Source: CAVOHU01 sp963817885 (lineage in GTDB: Bacteria > Acidobacteriota > Vicinamibacteria > Vicinamibacterales > JAKQTR01). Taken from it: a stretch of 64,000 nucleotides of DNA. Of this stretch, positions 46,300-55,009 are shown one piece after another. Location: the NCBI GenBank assembly GCA_963817885.1, contig CAWFQE010000002.1:1302001-1366000 (forward strand), given 5' to 3'. The translations under genes were made by a program, and so were the position numbers. Each line of letters begins with the position of its first letter. Position 1 is the first letter of the stretch. A model generated the notes under the pieces. It was not told the origin of the DNA, did no database searches, and saw nothing but the letters and a program-made list of their open reading frames with translations.

Positions 46300-48039
46300 T
46301 CACTCCACCGCGTCTATCGCGCTGACATCGGTCCGGTCGAGGACGCGCCCGAACACTTCCGTGGCGATCCAGCATTCGGCGACGACGAACGCGCACAGGA
46401 CTGCAGCCGGCAAAACGATCAGCAGCGTGCTCGTGAAGTAGTAGACCGCGAACATCACGGCGCCACCGACGACGGCGCCGGGAACCAGCGAGACGAGCAG
46501 CGTGAGCAGGATGCCCCCGAGCATCACCATCCGCTGGCCCATGGCCGCGATGCCGCGCGAACGCGACGCGCCGATCGCCGACCAGGCGGGAAAGAGCACC
46601 GCGACGCCATTGAGCAGCACGGTCTGCGACAGCAGAATCGCCGGCGCCACGATTGCGGCAGCCGCCACGACCGACCACTTGTGGTCCATGACCGTGGCTG
46701 CCACTCCGGGATCAGGCACGATCCCGCCCGAGAGTACCGCGGCGGCTGCAAACAGGAGCCAGATGAGCACCGACATCACGAGCGTCGGCGCCAGGACTTC
46801 GCCGCGAATGAGCGCCGCCCCTCGAACCGGCCACGTCTTGAGCAGGGCCAGGTTCCCCAGATCCTGACGCAGGTCGTTGCGCATGATCTGCGGGCCCATC
46901 AGGAGCAGCAGGCCGCTGATGGGCAGGCACAGCACGGCCATCACATTCGCGGTCGTTGTGGCTCGCCCGCCGCCGCGGGCGATGATGCCGAACGCGATGA
47001 CGAGCGGCAGCAGGCGAAGAAGCGTGCGGACCGACACGTAGCGCCCGAGCAGGATGAGGTTCTTCCACAGGACGGCCGTCTCGGGCGGCCCTTCGATCGC
47101 CAGCCGGAACGGCGTGGCCGTACTGCCTCGTACAACCGGCTTCGGCGCGTGCCGGTCCGCCGCGCGCTTCTCGGCGTGGGCGGCCGCGGCCTCCTCGAAG
47201 GCTGCGTCTGACCGCAGCACCCACATGTAATTGAGGGCGATGATCACCAGGACCGGCATCAACGCCTGCCAGAATGCGGCTGGCGTTGGAGCAAGCGGCA
47301 GGCACACCAGCGCCCGAAACGGCCACAGCACGACGCCGGCGGCGCCGGTCGTCGCCATGCGCATCAACGCGTCGAGGAACCCGTCACCTGCCTCGATGGC
47401 AGCCGCAAGCGTCGCCCAGTTTCGGAACAGTGTCTCGCCCAGGATCCCCGCCGACCCGATCACGACGATGAGCGGCAGCCACTGCCGGCCAACGCCGCTC
47501 CTGCCGTGCTGCGCCAGGCTCGCTCGGCTGAGCGACACGCCGGTCAGGTGCAGGGAAACGACCATCAGCATCAGCCACAGGCCAAGTGACGTCATCCACC
47601 CCTGGCCGACCGAGGACGGACGCATCAACAGCGCGAAGATCACCGAGCTGAGCACGAGGCCGAGCTGCGAACGCAACAGCTTGTAGTGCAGCAACTCGCG
47701 CCGGGTCACCGGCGCCGGAAACAGGAACTGCACCTCGGCCCGCGAAAACTCAACCGGTTGCCCCACACCGGGCGTCGCCCACGCCACCGCCGCGATGATG
47801 AAGAGCGCGAGACTGCCGAACACCTCAGCCGGCGCGGCCCACAGGCTCAGCAGCGAGGCACCGCCGGCGAAGGCCACCCTCCGCCCGGTCCGCCCGCCTG
47901 TGCGGAACAGGAAGAAATAGAAATAGGCCAGGCCGGCCACCAGCCCGACGAGGTAGCGCGGCTCACGCAGCCGGCGAAGCCGCTGCCGCATGCGGTTCCT
48001 GGCGGAACAAAACGTCAGGTACAGGAAGGCGCCGGCCAT
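46300..48039 (-). CDS. ABC exporter membrane subunit (putative ABC_export family)
   Basis: This 579-residue integral membrane protein has a basic start (RNRMRQRLRRLREPRYLVG), then helices such as VAGLAYFYFFLFRTG and GGASLLSLWAAP. The family stretch EVQFLFPAPVTRRELLHYKLL is typical of this exporter group, with MAVLCLPISGLLLLMGPQIM and LIVLPAAVLCAFVVAECWIA near the end. It should pair with the ATPase of the next gene, which ends one base before its start. The substrate is unknown. Confidence 0.85.
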   Translation of the reverse strand: MAGAFLYLTFCSARNRMRQRLRRLREPRYLVGLVAGLAYFYFFLFRTGGRTGRRVAFAGGASLLSLWAAPAEVFGSLALFIIAAVAWATPGVGQPVEFSRAEVQFLFPAPVTRRELLHYKLLRSQLGLVLSSVIFALLMRPSSVGQGWMTSLGLWLMLMVVSLHLTGVSLSRASLAQHGRSGVGRQWLPLIVVIGSAGILGETLFRNWATLAAAIEAGDGFLDALMRMATTGAAGVVLWPFRALVCLPLAPTPAAFWQALMPVLVIIALNYMWVLRSDAAFEEAAAAHAEKRAADRHAPKPVVRGSTATPFRLAIEGPPETAVLWKNLILLGRYVSVRTLLRLLPLVIAFGIIARGGGRATTTANVMAVLCLPISGLLLLMGPQIMRNDLRQDLGNLALLKTWPVRGAALIRGEVLAPTLVMSVLIWLLFAAAAVLSGGIVPDPGVAATVMDHKWSVVAAAAIVAPAILLSQTVLLNGVAVLFPAWSAIGASRSRGIAAMGQRMVMLGGILLTLLVSLVPGAVVGGAVMFAVYYFTSTLLIVLPAAVLCAFVVAECWIATEVFGRVLDRTDVSAIDAVE

Positions 48040-48768
48040 CTAGGCGTCGCCCGAGGTGGCGCTGAGGAAGATCTGCTCCAGCGAAGACCCCGCTGCGGCA
48101 AGCTCCGGCCGCTCCCTCAGCTCTGCAAGCGTGCCGTCGGCGATCTTCACGCCGTGGTCGATGATGACGATCCGCGTGCAGATTTCCTCGACCAGGTGCA
48201 GCAGGTGCGACGACACCATCACGGCCGCCCCGGCCCGGCCGCGCGCTACGATGGTTTCCTTCATGTGCCGGATTCCGAGCGGGTCCAGGCCCGTCAGGGG
48301 CTCGTCGAACAGCAACGCCGCCGGCTCGTGCAGCAGCCCGCAGGCGATCGCCACCTTCTGTTTCATGCCGCGCGACAGCTCCGAGGGCAGCGCGTTCTCC
48401 TTGCCGGTGAGTTGCAGTTCCTCAACCAGCGTCTTCGCCCGCGCCTCGGCGTTGCGCGCCTTGTAGAGCCGGGCCGTCAGCCGCAGGTGCTCCATCACCG
48501 TCAGGTATTCGAACAACTGCGGTTCGTCCGCCATGAAGGCGACGCGCCGCTTCGCCTCGACCGGGTCGGACACGATGTCGTGGCCGTCGATCACGATGGT
48601 GCCCAGCGTGGGCGCCTGGATGCCGACCAGGCACCGCAGCGTCGATGTCTTGCCGGCGCCATTCGGCCCGATGAGCCCGACAATCTCTCCCGAAGCGACG
48701 GTGAAGGAGAAATCATCTACGGCCTTGAATGAGCCGTATGTCTTGGTGAGGTGGGAGACGGAAATCAC
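48040..48768 (-). CDS. ABC transporter ATP-binding protein
   Basis: This 242-residue ATPase has Walker A GLIGPNGAGKTSTLRCLVG, Q-loop FMADEPQLFEYLTV, signature LSRGMKQKVAIACGLLHEP, Walker B ALLFDEPLTGLDPLG and the switch His in VMVSSHLLHLVEE. It powers the exporter permease directly downstream. The start is GTG at 48768, and the sequence immediately upstream is a GGTTACA heptamer tract rather than a normal ribosome site, so initiation may be weak or unusual. Confidence 0.93.
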   Translation of the reverse strand: MISVSHLTKTYGSFKAVDDFSFTVASGEIVGLIGPNGAGKTSTLRCLVGIQAPTLGTIVIDGHDIVSDPVEAKRRVAFMADEPQLFEYLTVMEHLRLTARLYKARNAEARAKTLVEELQLTGKENALPSELSRGMKQKVAIACGLLHEPAALLFDEPLTGLDPLGIRHMKETIVARGRAGAAVMVSSHLLHLVEEICTRIVIIDHGVKIADGTLAELRERPELAAAGSSLEQIFLSATSGDA

Positions 48769-48772
48769 GATA

Positions 48773-48858
48773 GGTTACAGGTTACAGGTTACAGGGAACA
48801 GGGTACAGGTTACAGGGAACAGGTTACAGGTTACAGGTTACAGGTTACAGAAGACAGG
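48773..48858. repeat. Heptamer tandem repeat, unit GGTTACA
   Basis: About twelve units of GGTTACA with variants (GGGAACA, GGGTACA) in 86 bases. It starts five bases before the ABC ATPase start codon, where the ribosome site would normally be. The unit differs from the other heptamers here but keeps the period of seven and the GGYT start. Confidence 0.92.
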
Positions 48859-48983
48859 TGCAGATCTCGGCTGGCGGCCGGGGGCCGGCCGCCCACGGGA
48901 GCGCCAGGAGTGATCGGCCAGCAATAGAAGCGGGAGAAACCAGTCACTCTTACCGCTGGCCACCATAGAATCGATCGCCGCTG

Positions 48984-51701
48984 CTAACGAGCCGAGAGCT
49001 CTTGACGCGGCCCGGTGCGGGAAGGCTGCGTCACGAGCGCGTTGAACAGGAACTTATAGGTGCCAAGCGTCTGGGCACGGTTCTGCGTCCGGAATCCGAT
49101 GAGGATCACGCGCCCCTGCCCATACGCGAGGGACGCCATCGCCGTCTTGCCGGCAATGTACTTCTCCCCGTTCAGCCACCCGCTCCGCTCGACGTTCTTC
49201 TCGGCGAATCGGACGACGATGTCCTGCCGGTCGTTGAGATCGGTCGCGACGACGTCGAATGCCGGGCTGTAGTGGAAGAGCACGAGACCCTCGGCCGGCA
49301 TGCCGTACGCGAGCGGGTTCGTGTGGTCGATCGTCACGCGAAGCGTCGAGCCCGGGCAGAAGAACTCCTTCGTGCTCAGTCCCTCCACCACGTTGCGCAC
49401 GGGCAAGCCCAGGCGGGTGATCGCGAAGTCGGTCGCGCCGCCGAGGGTCAGAAGCGTGCCGCCCTTCTGGACGAACTCCCTGATGGCCGCGACGCCGTCA
49501 CTGCCGAGTCCGCTCCGGTACTCCGGCGGGGTCGTGTCTGGCACGGAGGCAAACCCGCCTCCGCGGCCGCCGCCCCCACCGCGGCCTGACGCGGGCTCTC
49601 CGGTAATCGTGCCCGTCGAGTCGTCGGCGAAGACGAACACGTCGTAGCTGGCGTTCAGATTGCCCTTCTTGATCTCCGCGTCGTAGACGCTCTTGAACTG
49701 GAACCCGAACTGCTCGAAGATCCAGCGCGTCCATCCCTCGTCCATGTTCCCGCCGCGATACCGCTGGTACATGCCGATCCGCAGGCGCTTCAGGTCGTGG
49801 GCCGCTTTCGGGTCCGCGTCGAGCGGGGCAAAGTCCACGCGCGTGGCCTTCGCGATCGCGGCGAGCGCATCGGAGGGCGCAGAGGCCGGCACGACGAAGT
49901 CGCCGGCTCGAAGCCCGCCCGCATCTACGTCGACCCGCCGGACAGGAATGTTGCGTTCGAAGAGCAGGTTCATCGCCTTGAACGCATCGTTCAGGCGCCC
50001 GTCGATGACGTAGCCCGCCGCCCCCTTCGACACCGTTCCGGCTCCGGCGATGGGGGCTGCGACCTTCGCGAAGTCGGTCTTTACGGTCTCATCCAGCGGA
50101 TCGGCCTTGACGCCCATGTATTCGGCGAGCACGTCCTGGCCCATGTCGTACGGCCGGATGGGCGTCCCGTCCTGCTGGCGCGTCCACTCGTTGTCCGGGT
50201 AGTGGGTCTCGCCGAGCAGGTACCGGACGAGCCCCATCTTCGGCTGCGCGAGCGAGACGTAGAACGAGCCGGGCGGATAAACGGTGCCGCCTGGGATCGA
50301 GAACCCCTTGGCCGACTGCAGCACCTCGACGCCCTGCGCGAGCAGCGCATTGATCAGGGCGTCGCGCGTCAGTCGGTCGTGCTGTGCCGCCGAGATGGCG
50401 TAGGCCGCAGGTTTCCCTGCCGCGCCGCGCGCGGTCTGCCGCGTCGCCTTCAGGTAGGTGTCCCAGACGATGGTCTCGGCGTTGCGTGCCACGCAGTCGA
50501 GCAAGCCCCAGGCGCCGACCTTCTGCCGATCGACGATACCCCGGAGCGTCCACCAGCCGCCCGGCCATGGGTTGGGGAAGTTCATCTGCTCGTTTCGCGG
50601 GCGCTGCAGGTTGCGGGCGCTGCCGGTCAGCTGGCTCCGGTCGATGTAGAGCGGCGTGGCCAGCCTGGCGCTCGCCGATTCGGTGAGCATCCCGGCGATG
50701 TTGTGGAACGGCGTAATCCAGTGAAAGCCGAGGTGCCCCCAGCCCGAGTACTGCCCGTCGTTCATCACGCCCGACAGTCCGGCCTCTTCGGCCTTGTTCG
50801 CCATCTCGGCGCCGTACCAGGCGGACTCGCGCCAGACGAGCGGATCGGCGAGCGGCCGGATCGGTTCGGCGTAGGGCGGGAAGAAGATGCGCGCGCCGTA
50901 GCTGCCCATGTGATGGAAATCGAAGTAGGCCTGCGGCTTCCACTCGGTAAAGAGCAGCCGGCCGACATACTGCGACTCCTTCATGTTCATGGTCAGCGCG
51001 TCACGGTTGTTGTCGTGGCCGATGTACTTGTTGTAGAGCCAGGGCGGGTTCGAGCCTTCGTACTCGGTGCCGAGGTACTTGTTGTACCAGTCCGTCACCA
51101 TGATCTGGCCGTCGGGATTGAACGACGGCACCAGGAGGAGGACGACCGAGTCGAGGATGCGGCGCGTCTCGGCGTCCTGCCGCGTCAGCAGGTCGTAGAC
51201 CAGCTCGGGCGACATCTGGGCGCCGCCGATTTCCGTCGCGTGCATGCTCATCGTCATGCAGACGACGGGCTTGGTGGCGGCGGCTATCTTCTTCGCCTCG
51301 GCCTCGCCGAGCCCGCGCGGGTCACTGAGCTTGAGCGTGTTCAGCCGCAGCGTTTCGAGGTTCTTCTGATTGGCCGGAGAGGTCACGATGACGAGCAGGA
51401 ATGGGTTCCCCATCTCCGTGGGCCCCATGTCGACGACCTTCACCGCGCCGCCGCCCTGCTTCTCGAGCAGGCGGTAGTACTCTACGAGCTTGTCCCACCG
51501 GGCGATCTTGCGATCGGCGCCCATGCGGAAGCCGAAGAAGGCCTCGGGGGTCGTGACCTGGGCTTGGGTCTGGGCCTGGCCCTTGACCTGGGCCTGAGCC
51601 GGGGCTTGGCCCTGGGCGTCGAGGACCATCGAGCGCCCGCCCGCGGCGACGAGCACCATGAGCGCGAGCGGGACGAGGCGGCCGGCGAGGAGTCTTTTCA
51701 T
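48984..51701 (-). CDS. Exported M14-family zinc carboxypeptidase-like protein
   Basis: About 905 residues with a signal peptide (LVPLALMVLVAAGGRSMVLDA) followed by an Ala-Gln-rich low-complexity stretch (GQAPAQAQVKGQAQTQAQ). The M14 domain has zinc ligands in SMHATEIGGAQMSPELV and FDFHHMGSYG, with SFNPDGQIM and GHDNNRDALTMNMKE as the substrate and zinc-site region. The C-terminal half has beta-rich and glutamine-amidotransferase-like parts. It degrades peptides outside the cytoplasm. The ATG at 51701 opens the signal peptide; the longer frame upstream was rejected. Confidence 0.88.
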   Translation of the reverse strand: MKRLLAGRLVPLALMVLVAAGGRSMVLDAQGQAPAQAQVKGQAQTQAQVTTPEAFFGFRMGADRKIARWDKLVEYYRLLEKQGGGAVKVVDMGPTEMGNPFLLVIVTSPANQKNLETLRLNTLKLSDPRGLGEAEAKKIAAATKPVVCMTMSMHATEIGGAQMSPELVYDLLTRQDAETRRILDSVVLLLVPSFNPDGQIMVTDWYNKYLGTEYEGSNPPWLYNKYIGHDNNRDALTMNMKESQYVGRLLFTEWKPQAYFDFHHMGSYGARIFFPPYAEPIRPLADPLVWRESAWYGAEMANKAEEAGLSGVMNDGQYSGWGHLGFHWITPFHNIAGMLTESASARLATPLYIDRSQLTGSARNLQRPRNEQMNFPNPWPGGWWTLRGIVDRQKVGAWGLLDCVARNAETIVWDTYLKATRQTARGAAGKPAAYAISAAQHDRLTRDALINALLAQGVEVLQSAKGFSIPGGTVYPPGSFYVSLAQPKMGLVRYLLGETHYPDNEWTRQQDGTPIRPYDMGQDVLAEYMGVKADPLDETVKTDFAKVAAPIAGAGTVSKGAAGYVIDGRLNDAFKAMNLLFERNIPVRRVDVDAGGLRAGDFVVPASAPSDALAAIAKATRVDFAPLDADPKAAHDLKRLRIGMYQRYRGGNMDEGWTRWIFEQFGFQFKSVYDAEIKKGNLNASYDVFVFADDSTGTITGEPASGRGGGGGRGGGFASVPDTTPPEYRSGLGSDGVAAIREFVQKGGTLLTLGGATDFAITRLGLPVRNVVEGLSTKEFFCPGSTLRVTIDHTNPLAYGMPAEGLVLFHYSPAFDVVATDLNDRQDIVVRFAEKNVERSGWLNGEKYIAGKTAMASLAYGQGRVILIGFRTQNRAQTLGTYKFLFNALVTQPSRTGPRQELSAR

Positions 51702-51727
51702 ATGTCGCTCCGTGCAGAAGACGCGGA

Positions 51728-52219
51728 CTACCAGAATTTGGCCGGCCCCTTGATCGCCCCGGACAGAATGGCGTTGCGAACCGCCTCGATTGAGGCCAAT
51801 CCGCCTGGCGCAAGACCGCCCCACTCGAACCGGGTCGTGGCCGGCGTCCATTGAAACAGCGCCGCCTGCCACGAGTGGGCGATGCCGCCGCGCTCGTAGT
51901 AGACGAGGCAGTGATCGGCCGAGCACCCCGCCGCGACGAGCCGGCGTATCGGCAGCTTCGGGTTGACGATCAGGTCGGTGGCCTGAAACGCGGCTCCAGG
52001 CTCGGCGATCTCGAGTGTCAGGCTGCCGAACAACTTCTGCAGCCCGTCCCGAACGCCCAATGGCAGTCCCCTGATTGACGAGACGATCTCAAACCGCTCG
52101 TCCTGCAGGTGGGCCCGCAGCGGCCCGGACAGTGACGCCGGGGCCCCAGCCTGGCTGCCGGCGACGACGGCCGTCAACACGCTTGCACCGATCGCGCAGA
52201 GAGTTTTCGTGTCACGCAT
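51728..52219 (-). CDS. Small exported hypothetical protein
   Basis: This 163-residue protein has a signal peptide (LCAIGASVLTAVVAGSQAGA) and a body with FEIVSSIRGLPLGVRDGLQ, VAAGCSADHCLVYYERGGI (two cysteines that could form a disulfide) and WQAALFQWTPATTRFEWGG. No family was recognised. It lies just upstream of the M14 peptidase, on the same strand and 26 bases away, so it may be expressed with it. Confidence 0.65.
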   Translation of the reverse strand: MRDTKTLCAIGASVLTAVVAGSQAGAPASLSGPLRAHLQDERFEIVSSIRGLPLGVRDGLQKLFGSLTLEIAEPGAAFQATDLIVNPKLPIRRLVAAGCSADHCLVYYERGGIAHSWQAALFQWTPATTRFEWGGLAPGGLASIEAVRNAILSGAIKGPAKFW

Positions 52220-52319
52220 ACAGCCCCCGGAGAATGGCTCGCACGGACGGTGCCTCCGACGCTTGCGCCAGGCGCGCCGGCCCGCTGCAGGCGCTGGTCA
52301 GGCGGCGCGCAGCGGACAA

Positions 52320-53087
52320 TCAGAGTACGAATCCGTCATCAACCGGCAGATCCACTCCGGTGACATGCCTGGCTTGCTCACTGGCCAGAAGGCAGACCAC
52401 GCACGCCACATCGTCAGGCTCGACGAACCGTCCCCCGCCGGAGCTCGTCAGGGAATCATATGCCGCATCCTCCGAGCCCAGCTTGCGTATCAGCTCCTGA
52501 AAGAACGGCATGGATCGCCACATGGGTGTCTTCACGCCGGCCGGACTCACGAGGTTGATCCGGATGTCCAGACCAGCGTCCCGGCACTCCTTGGCGGCCG
52601 CACGCACGAGCATCCGAAGGCCGGCCTTGCTCGTCGAGTACGCCGCCGCTCCCGTTGCCGGCCGAATACCCGAGGCAGAGCCAACATGCACGATCACGCC
52701 GCCGCGGGACCGCATCGCCCGGATTCCGTGCTTCGTGCCCAGAAACGCACCGTCCAGATTGGTGGCCAGGACGTGCCGCCACTCGGACAGAGTCGCGTCG
52801 GGCAGCGGGCTTGCCGCGGACACACCCGCACAGTTGACCAGAATGTCCAGGTGCCGACTCGCAGCGACAATGGTGTCCAGGGCCGACGCCCACGCAGCTT
52901 CCTCTCGCACGTCCAGCACGAGCGGGTGTGCGTGCGGCCCTGAGCTGGCCACGCCCTCCGCCCCGAGCCTGTTCAGGTCGCCGCAGTAGACCTCGGCGCC
53001 CGCGCTTCCGAAACGCGCAGCCACCGCGGCTCCGATTCCAGAGGCGGCGCCGGTCACCAGGGCGACCTTGCCGGTGAACTCACCCAT
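52320..53087 (-). CDS. Short-chain dehydrogenase/reductase, classical type
   Basis: This 255-residue Rossmann enzyme has TGAASGIGAAVAARF (cofactor motif), LDVREEAAW (acidic before cofactor), VNCAGVSAASPL, a serine in VHVGSASGIRP, and the catalytic pair in AAYSTSKAGLRML (Tyr150, Lys154). It reduces or oxidises an alcohol/keto substrate with NAD(P); the substrate is unknown. The ATG at 53087 sits behind GGAGGATCCTCC. A (CGTT)n microsatellite lies at 53108-53130, just upstream. Confidence 0.92.
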   Translation of the reverse strand: MGEFTGKVALVTGAASGIGAAVAARFGSAGAEVYCGDLNRLGAEGVASSGPHAHPLVLDVREEAAWASALDTIVAASRHLDILVNCAGVSAASPLPDATLSEWRHVLATNLDGAFLGTKHGIRAMRSRGGVIVHVGSASGIRPATGAAAYSTSKAGLRMLVRAAAKECRDAGLDIRINLVSPAGVKTPMWRSMPFFQELIRKLGSEDAAYDSLTSSGGGRFVEPDDVACVVCLLASEQARHVTGVDLPVDDGFVL

Positions 53088-53133
53088 CGGTGGGAGGATC
53101 CTCCGCTTCGTTCGTTCGTTCGTTCGTTCGCGC

Positions 53134-53208
53134 CGCCCGGCGTCCTGCGTCAGCCGCGGCGGTTCAGCATCGCACCGGCCGCCGTCGGGTGCAAGTGACT
53201 CGTCACGC
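53134..53208 (-). other. Degenerate attC-like site after the patatin gene
   Basis: Arms AGCCGCGGCGG (53152-53162) and CCGCCGTCGGGT (53180-53191) are the same kind of sequence as in the better sites at 54264 and 54937. GTCACGC (53202-53208) stands where the GTTRRRY box should be. It begins about 25 bases after the patatin stop on the minus strand. Confidence 0.4.
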
Positions 53209-53233
53209 GCCGGGGGGCGTCGGCGTGCAGTCG

Positions 53234-54142
53234 TCAGAGGAACGTCACGCGGGTCGCTTCCCGCCTGCCTTGGGCGAAGCCGGCACGGGCGGTGGGGATG
53301 CGGGTCGCCAGATCCATCAGGTTCGTGCCCATTGCGGCTCGGGAATCGGCGTCCGGTGTAATCACCTCGACGCGGCTGCCCTGCTTGCGCAGGGCCTCGA
53401 CCTGGCTTGCCAGGTCCGTGCGCCATTCCGGTGCTCTGCGCAGGCCTTCGAACTGGCGGGGTTCTGTCTGGCTCCGTCCGCCCAAGGGCGAGAGCACCAA
53501 GACGTTCGCGTAGCCTGAGGCAAGGTCGGCGTTTTCGGCGGAGCGCACGCCACCGTCGATGTAGCGAGCGCCGTTGATGCTGTGCGTGGGGACCAGACCA
53601 GGCAGCGCGCAGCTCGCGGTGACCGCGTCCACCAGGTCGACGCCGGAATCGCGGTCGAACGCAGCCAGCTCGCCGGTATGTGCGTCGATGGCCGTCACAA
53701 TCATCGGCCTTTCCGACCATTCAGGGCGAGGCAACCTGGCGGCGACCGTTGCGCGCCGCTGTTCCCGCGCGGGTTCGAGTATGGAGTCGCTCTCCAACCC
53801 GAACGCGCCCATTGCACGCTGGAGATCGGCTGCCGAGGTGGCGGCGGCGCCGATGGCCCTCATCCGCTCGAACACCGTGGCCATCGGCAGGGATGGCGGC
53901 CGTTCCCGGTTCTGTCCGGCCGGTCGAACCTGCTCGGACAGCACCGAGGCCAGTAGTTCGGCCGGCGGTATGCCGCTGCGCACCTGCGCTGCCGCGGTCG
54001 CGCCGGCGGAGGTGCCGATCACCAAATCGGCGGCCTCTGTCATATCGAGACCAGCCTCGGCCAGGCCTGCGATGATGCCGATCAACCACGCGCTTCCGGC
54101 AGCACCACCACCACCGAGAACCAGAGCAACGCGGTGAGTCAT
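53234..54142 (-). CDS. Patatin-like phospholipase family protein
   Basis: This 302-residue protein has the oxyanion loop LVLGGGGAAGSAWLIG, the nucleophile elbow VIGTSAGATAAAQ (GTSAG) and the catalytic Asp in ARYIDGGVRSAENADL. Patatins hydrolyse acyl groups of lipids in the cytoplasm or at membranes; the natural substrate is unknown. It lies between attC-like sites (53134-53208 and 54264-54358), so it may be a mobile cassette gene. Confidence 0.9.
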   Translation of the reverse strand: MTHRVALVLGGGGAAGSAWLIGIIAGLAEAGLDMTEAADLVIGTSAGATAAAQVRSGIPPAELLASVLSEQVRPAGQNRERPPSLPMATVFERMRAIGAAATSAADLQRAMGAFGLESDSILEPAREQRRATVAARLPRPEWSERPMIVTAIDAHTGELAAFDRDSGVDLVDAVTASCALPGLVPTHSINGARYIDGGVRSAENADLASGYANVLVLSPLGGRSQTEPRQFEGLRRAPEWRTDLASQVEALRKQGSRVEVITPDADSRAAMGTNLMDLATRIPTARAGFAQGRREATRVTFL

Positions 54143-54263
54143 CTACCCACTGTATGCAATCGTCCTCGGAGACGCCAAGGCGCACCATCCCGGCAACGAT
54201 CGGGGCAAGCCGGCGCCGGAAGCGCTCTTCGGGAGTCTCCTCGCTCGTGAGGTCTTATGGGCC

Positions 54264-54358
54264 ACCTAACGACATGCCGCTCAGCCGCGAGCGGCGACCT
54301 CGATGCTGAGTCTATCCCGGCATGTCCGCCGCTCGTCGGCTGCAGCGGCATGTTGGGC
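54264..54358 (-). other. attC recombination site of integron type (strong candidate)
   Basis: The outer boxes are ACCTAAC (54264-54270) and GTTGGGC (54352-54358), which match the RYYYAAC and GTTRRRY cores. Inside, ATGCCGCT-AGCCG-GAGCGGCG pairs with CGCCGCTC-CGGCT-AGCGGCAT, with only small bulges and a loop of about 30 bases; 95 bases in all. This is the imperfect hairpin by which IntI recognises attC on single-stranded DNA. Orientation on the minus strand fits the genes around it. Confidence 0.72.
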
Positions 54359-54475
54359 AGCGGCCTATGCGACGGCTGTTCATTGTGTCCTTCCTGCTCT
54401 TCACGCCAGTGCTGGTGGCGGCGCGCCGACCCGAGCAGGGCGAAAGAACGTAGGCGACGCCACCAACCCGGTTCG

Positions 54476-54889
54476 TCACGAAGCGACCCGCCGAGCGCGC
54501 AGCGCCCGGACCGCGAGGATCACGGAGAACGCACCGGTCACTCCGAGGACATAGAGAGTCCAGATGAACAGCAGGGCACCGCTCTTCTCGAGAAACTCCG
54601 GGCGCATTCCATTCCGCATGTGCAGGGGCAGCATCCCGGCGGCCGTCACGCCGCCAAGTAGCATGATCACTATGCCCGATGGCCGTTCTCGCAGCAGCAA
54701 GGCGCCGCAGAGAATCACGAGCAGGATCGCGACGCCGACAAGATGATTGAGCCCCGCGCGGTCGAAGTCGAAGACGATGTCCTGCGAGATGTGCAGGGCA
54801 AGCAGAAGCACGGAGAGTATCGAGGTCACACTCAAGAGATCGTTCTGCTTCACAGGCAGCGCTCCGTAGGATTCCGATGGTGTACCCAT
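54476..54889 (-). CDS. Small four-helix membrane protein of unknown function
   Basis: This 137-residue protein has segments LLSVTSILSVLLLALHISQD, HLVGVAILLVILCGALLL, GIVIMLLGGVTAAGMLPLHM and LLFIWTLYVLGVTGAFSVIL. Histidine and aspartate in and near helices (HISQDIVFDFDRAG) might bind a metal or proton; this is speculation. It lies between two attC sites, 78 bases from one at its 5' side and 118 from the other at its 3' side, as a small cassette gene would. No family was recognised. Confidence 0.7.
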   Translation of the reverse strand: MGTPSESYGALPVKQNDLLSVTSILSVLLLALHISQDIVFDFDRAGLNHLVGVAILLVILCGALLLRERPSGIVIMLLGGVTAAGMLPLHMRNGMRPEFLEKSGALLFIWTLYVLGVTGAFSVILAVRALRARRVAS

Positions 54890-54936
54890 GTGCGCCCTGT
54901 CTAGCCGGGTTCCAGCGGTTTCGGCCTGTCTCGACT

Positions 54937-55009
54937 GCCTAGACGTCCCCGCATCAGCCGCGGCGCCGGTGATGCGGGGGCCGCCGTCGGCTGCAAGCGC
55001 TAGTTATGC
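54937..55009 (-). other. attC recombination site of integron type, at the end of the BrnTA cassette
   Basis: Outer boxes GCCTAGAC (54937-54944) and GTTATGC (55003-55009). Inner arms AGCCGcGGCG (54956-54965) and CGCCGTCGGCT pair with one extra base on one side. On the minus strand the GCATAAC box contains the TAA stop codon of the antitoxin gene, a hallmark of genes in integron cassettes. Confidence 0.65.

Noticed and set aside
45914..46678. Minus-strand open frame of 254 codons overlapping the ABC permease
   Set aside because: Most of it is out-of-frame reading of the permease gene; only the last 50 codons lie outside it and could be a separate small frame.
51556..51615. Repeated CTGGGC-type DNA inside the M14 gene as a heptamer tract
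   Set aside because: The period is six, in frame, and encodes an Ala-Gln-rich linker after the signal peptide, so it is ordinary coding low complexity.
49797..51854. Plus-strand open frame of 685 codons opposite the M14 peptidase
   Set aside because: Antisense to a gene with clear zinc motifs; low-complexity Arg/Gly/Val composition and no domain.
53108..53130. (CGTT)n run as a phase-variation switch
   Set aside because: It is a simple tetramer run before the SDR start, but outside the coding frame and short; no evidence that it controls expression.
54378..54464. Plus-strand 28-codon frame after the attC (MRRLFIVSFLLFTPVLVAA)
   Set aside because: It looks like a lone signal peptide but has no mature part and conflicts with the minus-strand orientation of the cassette genes; too short to support.
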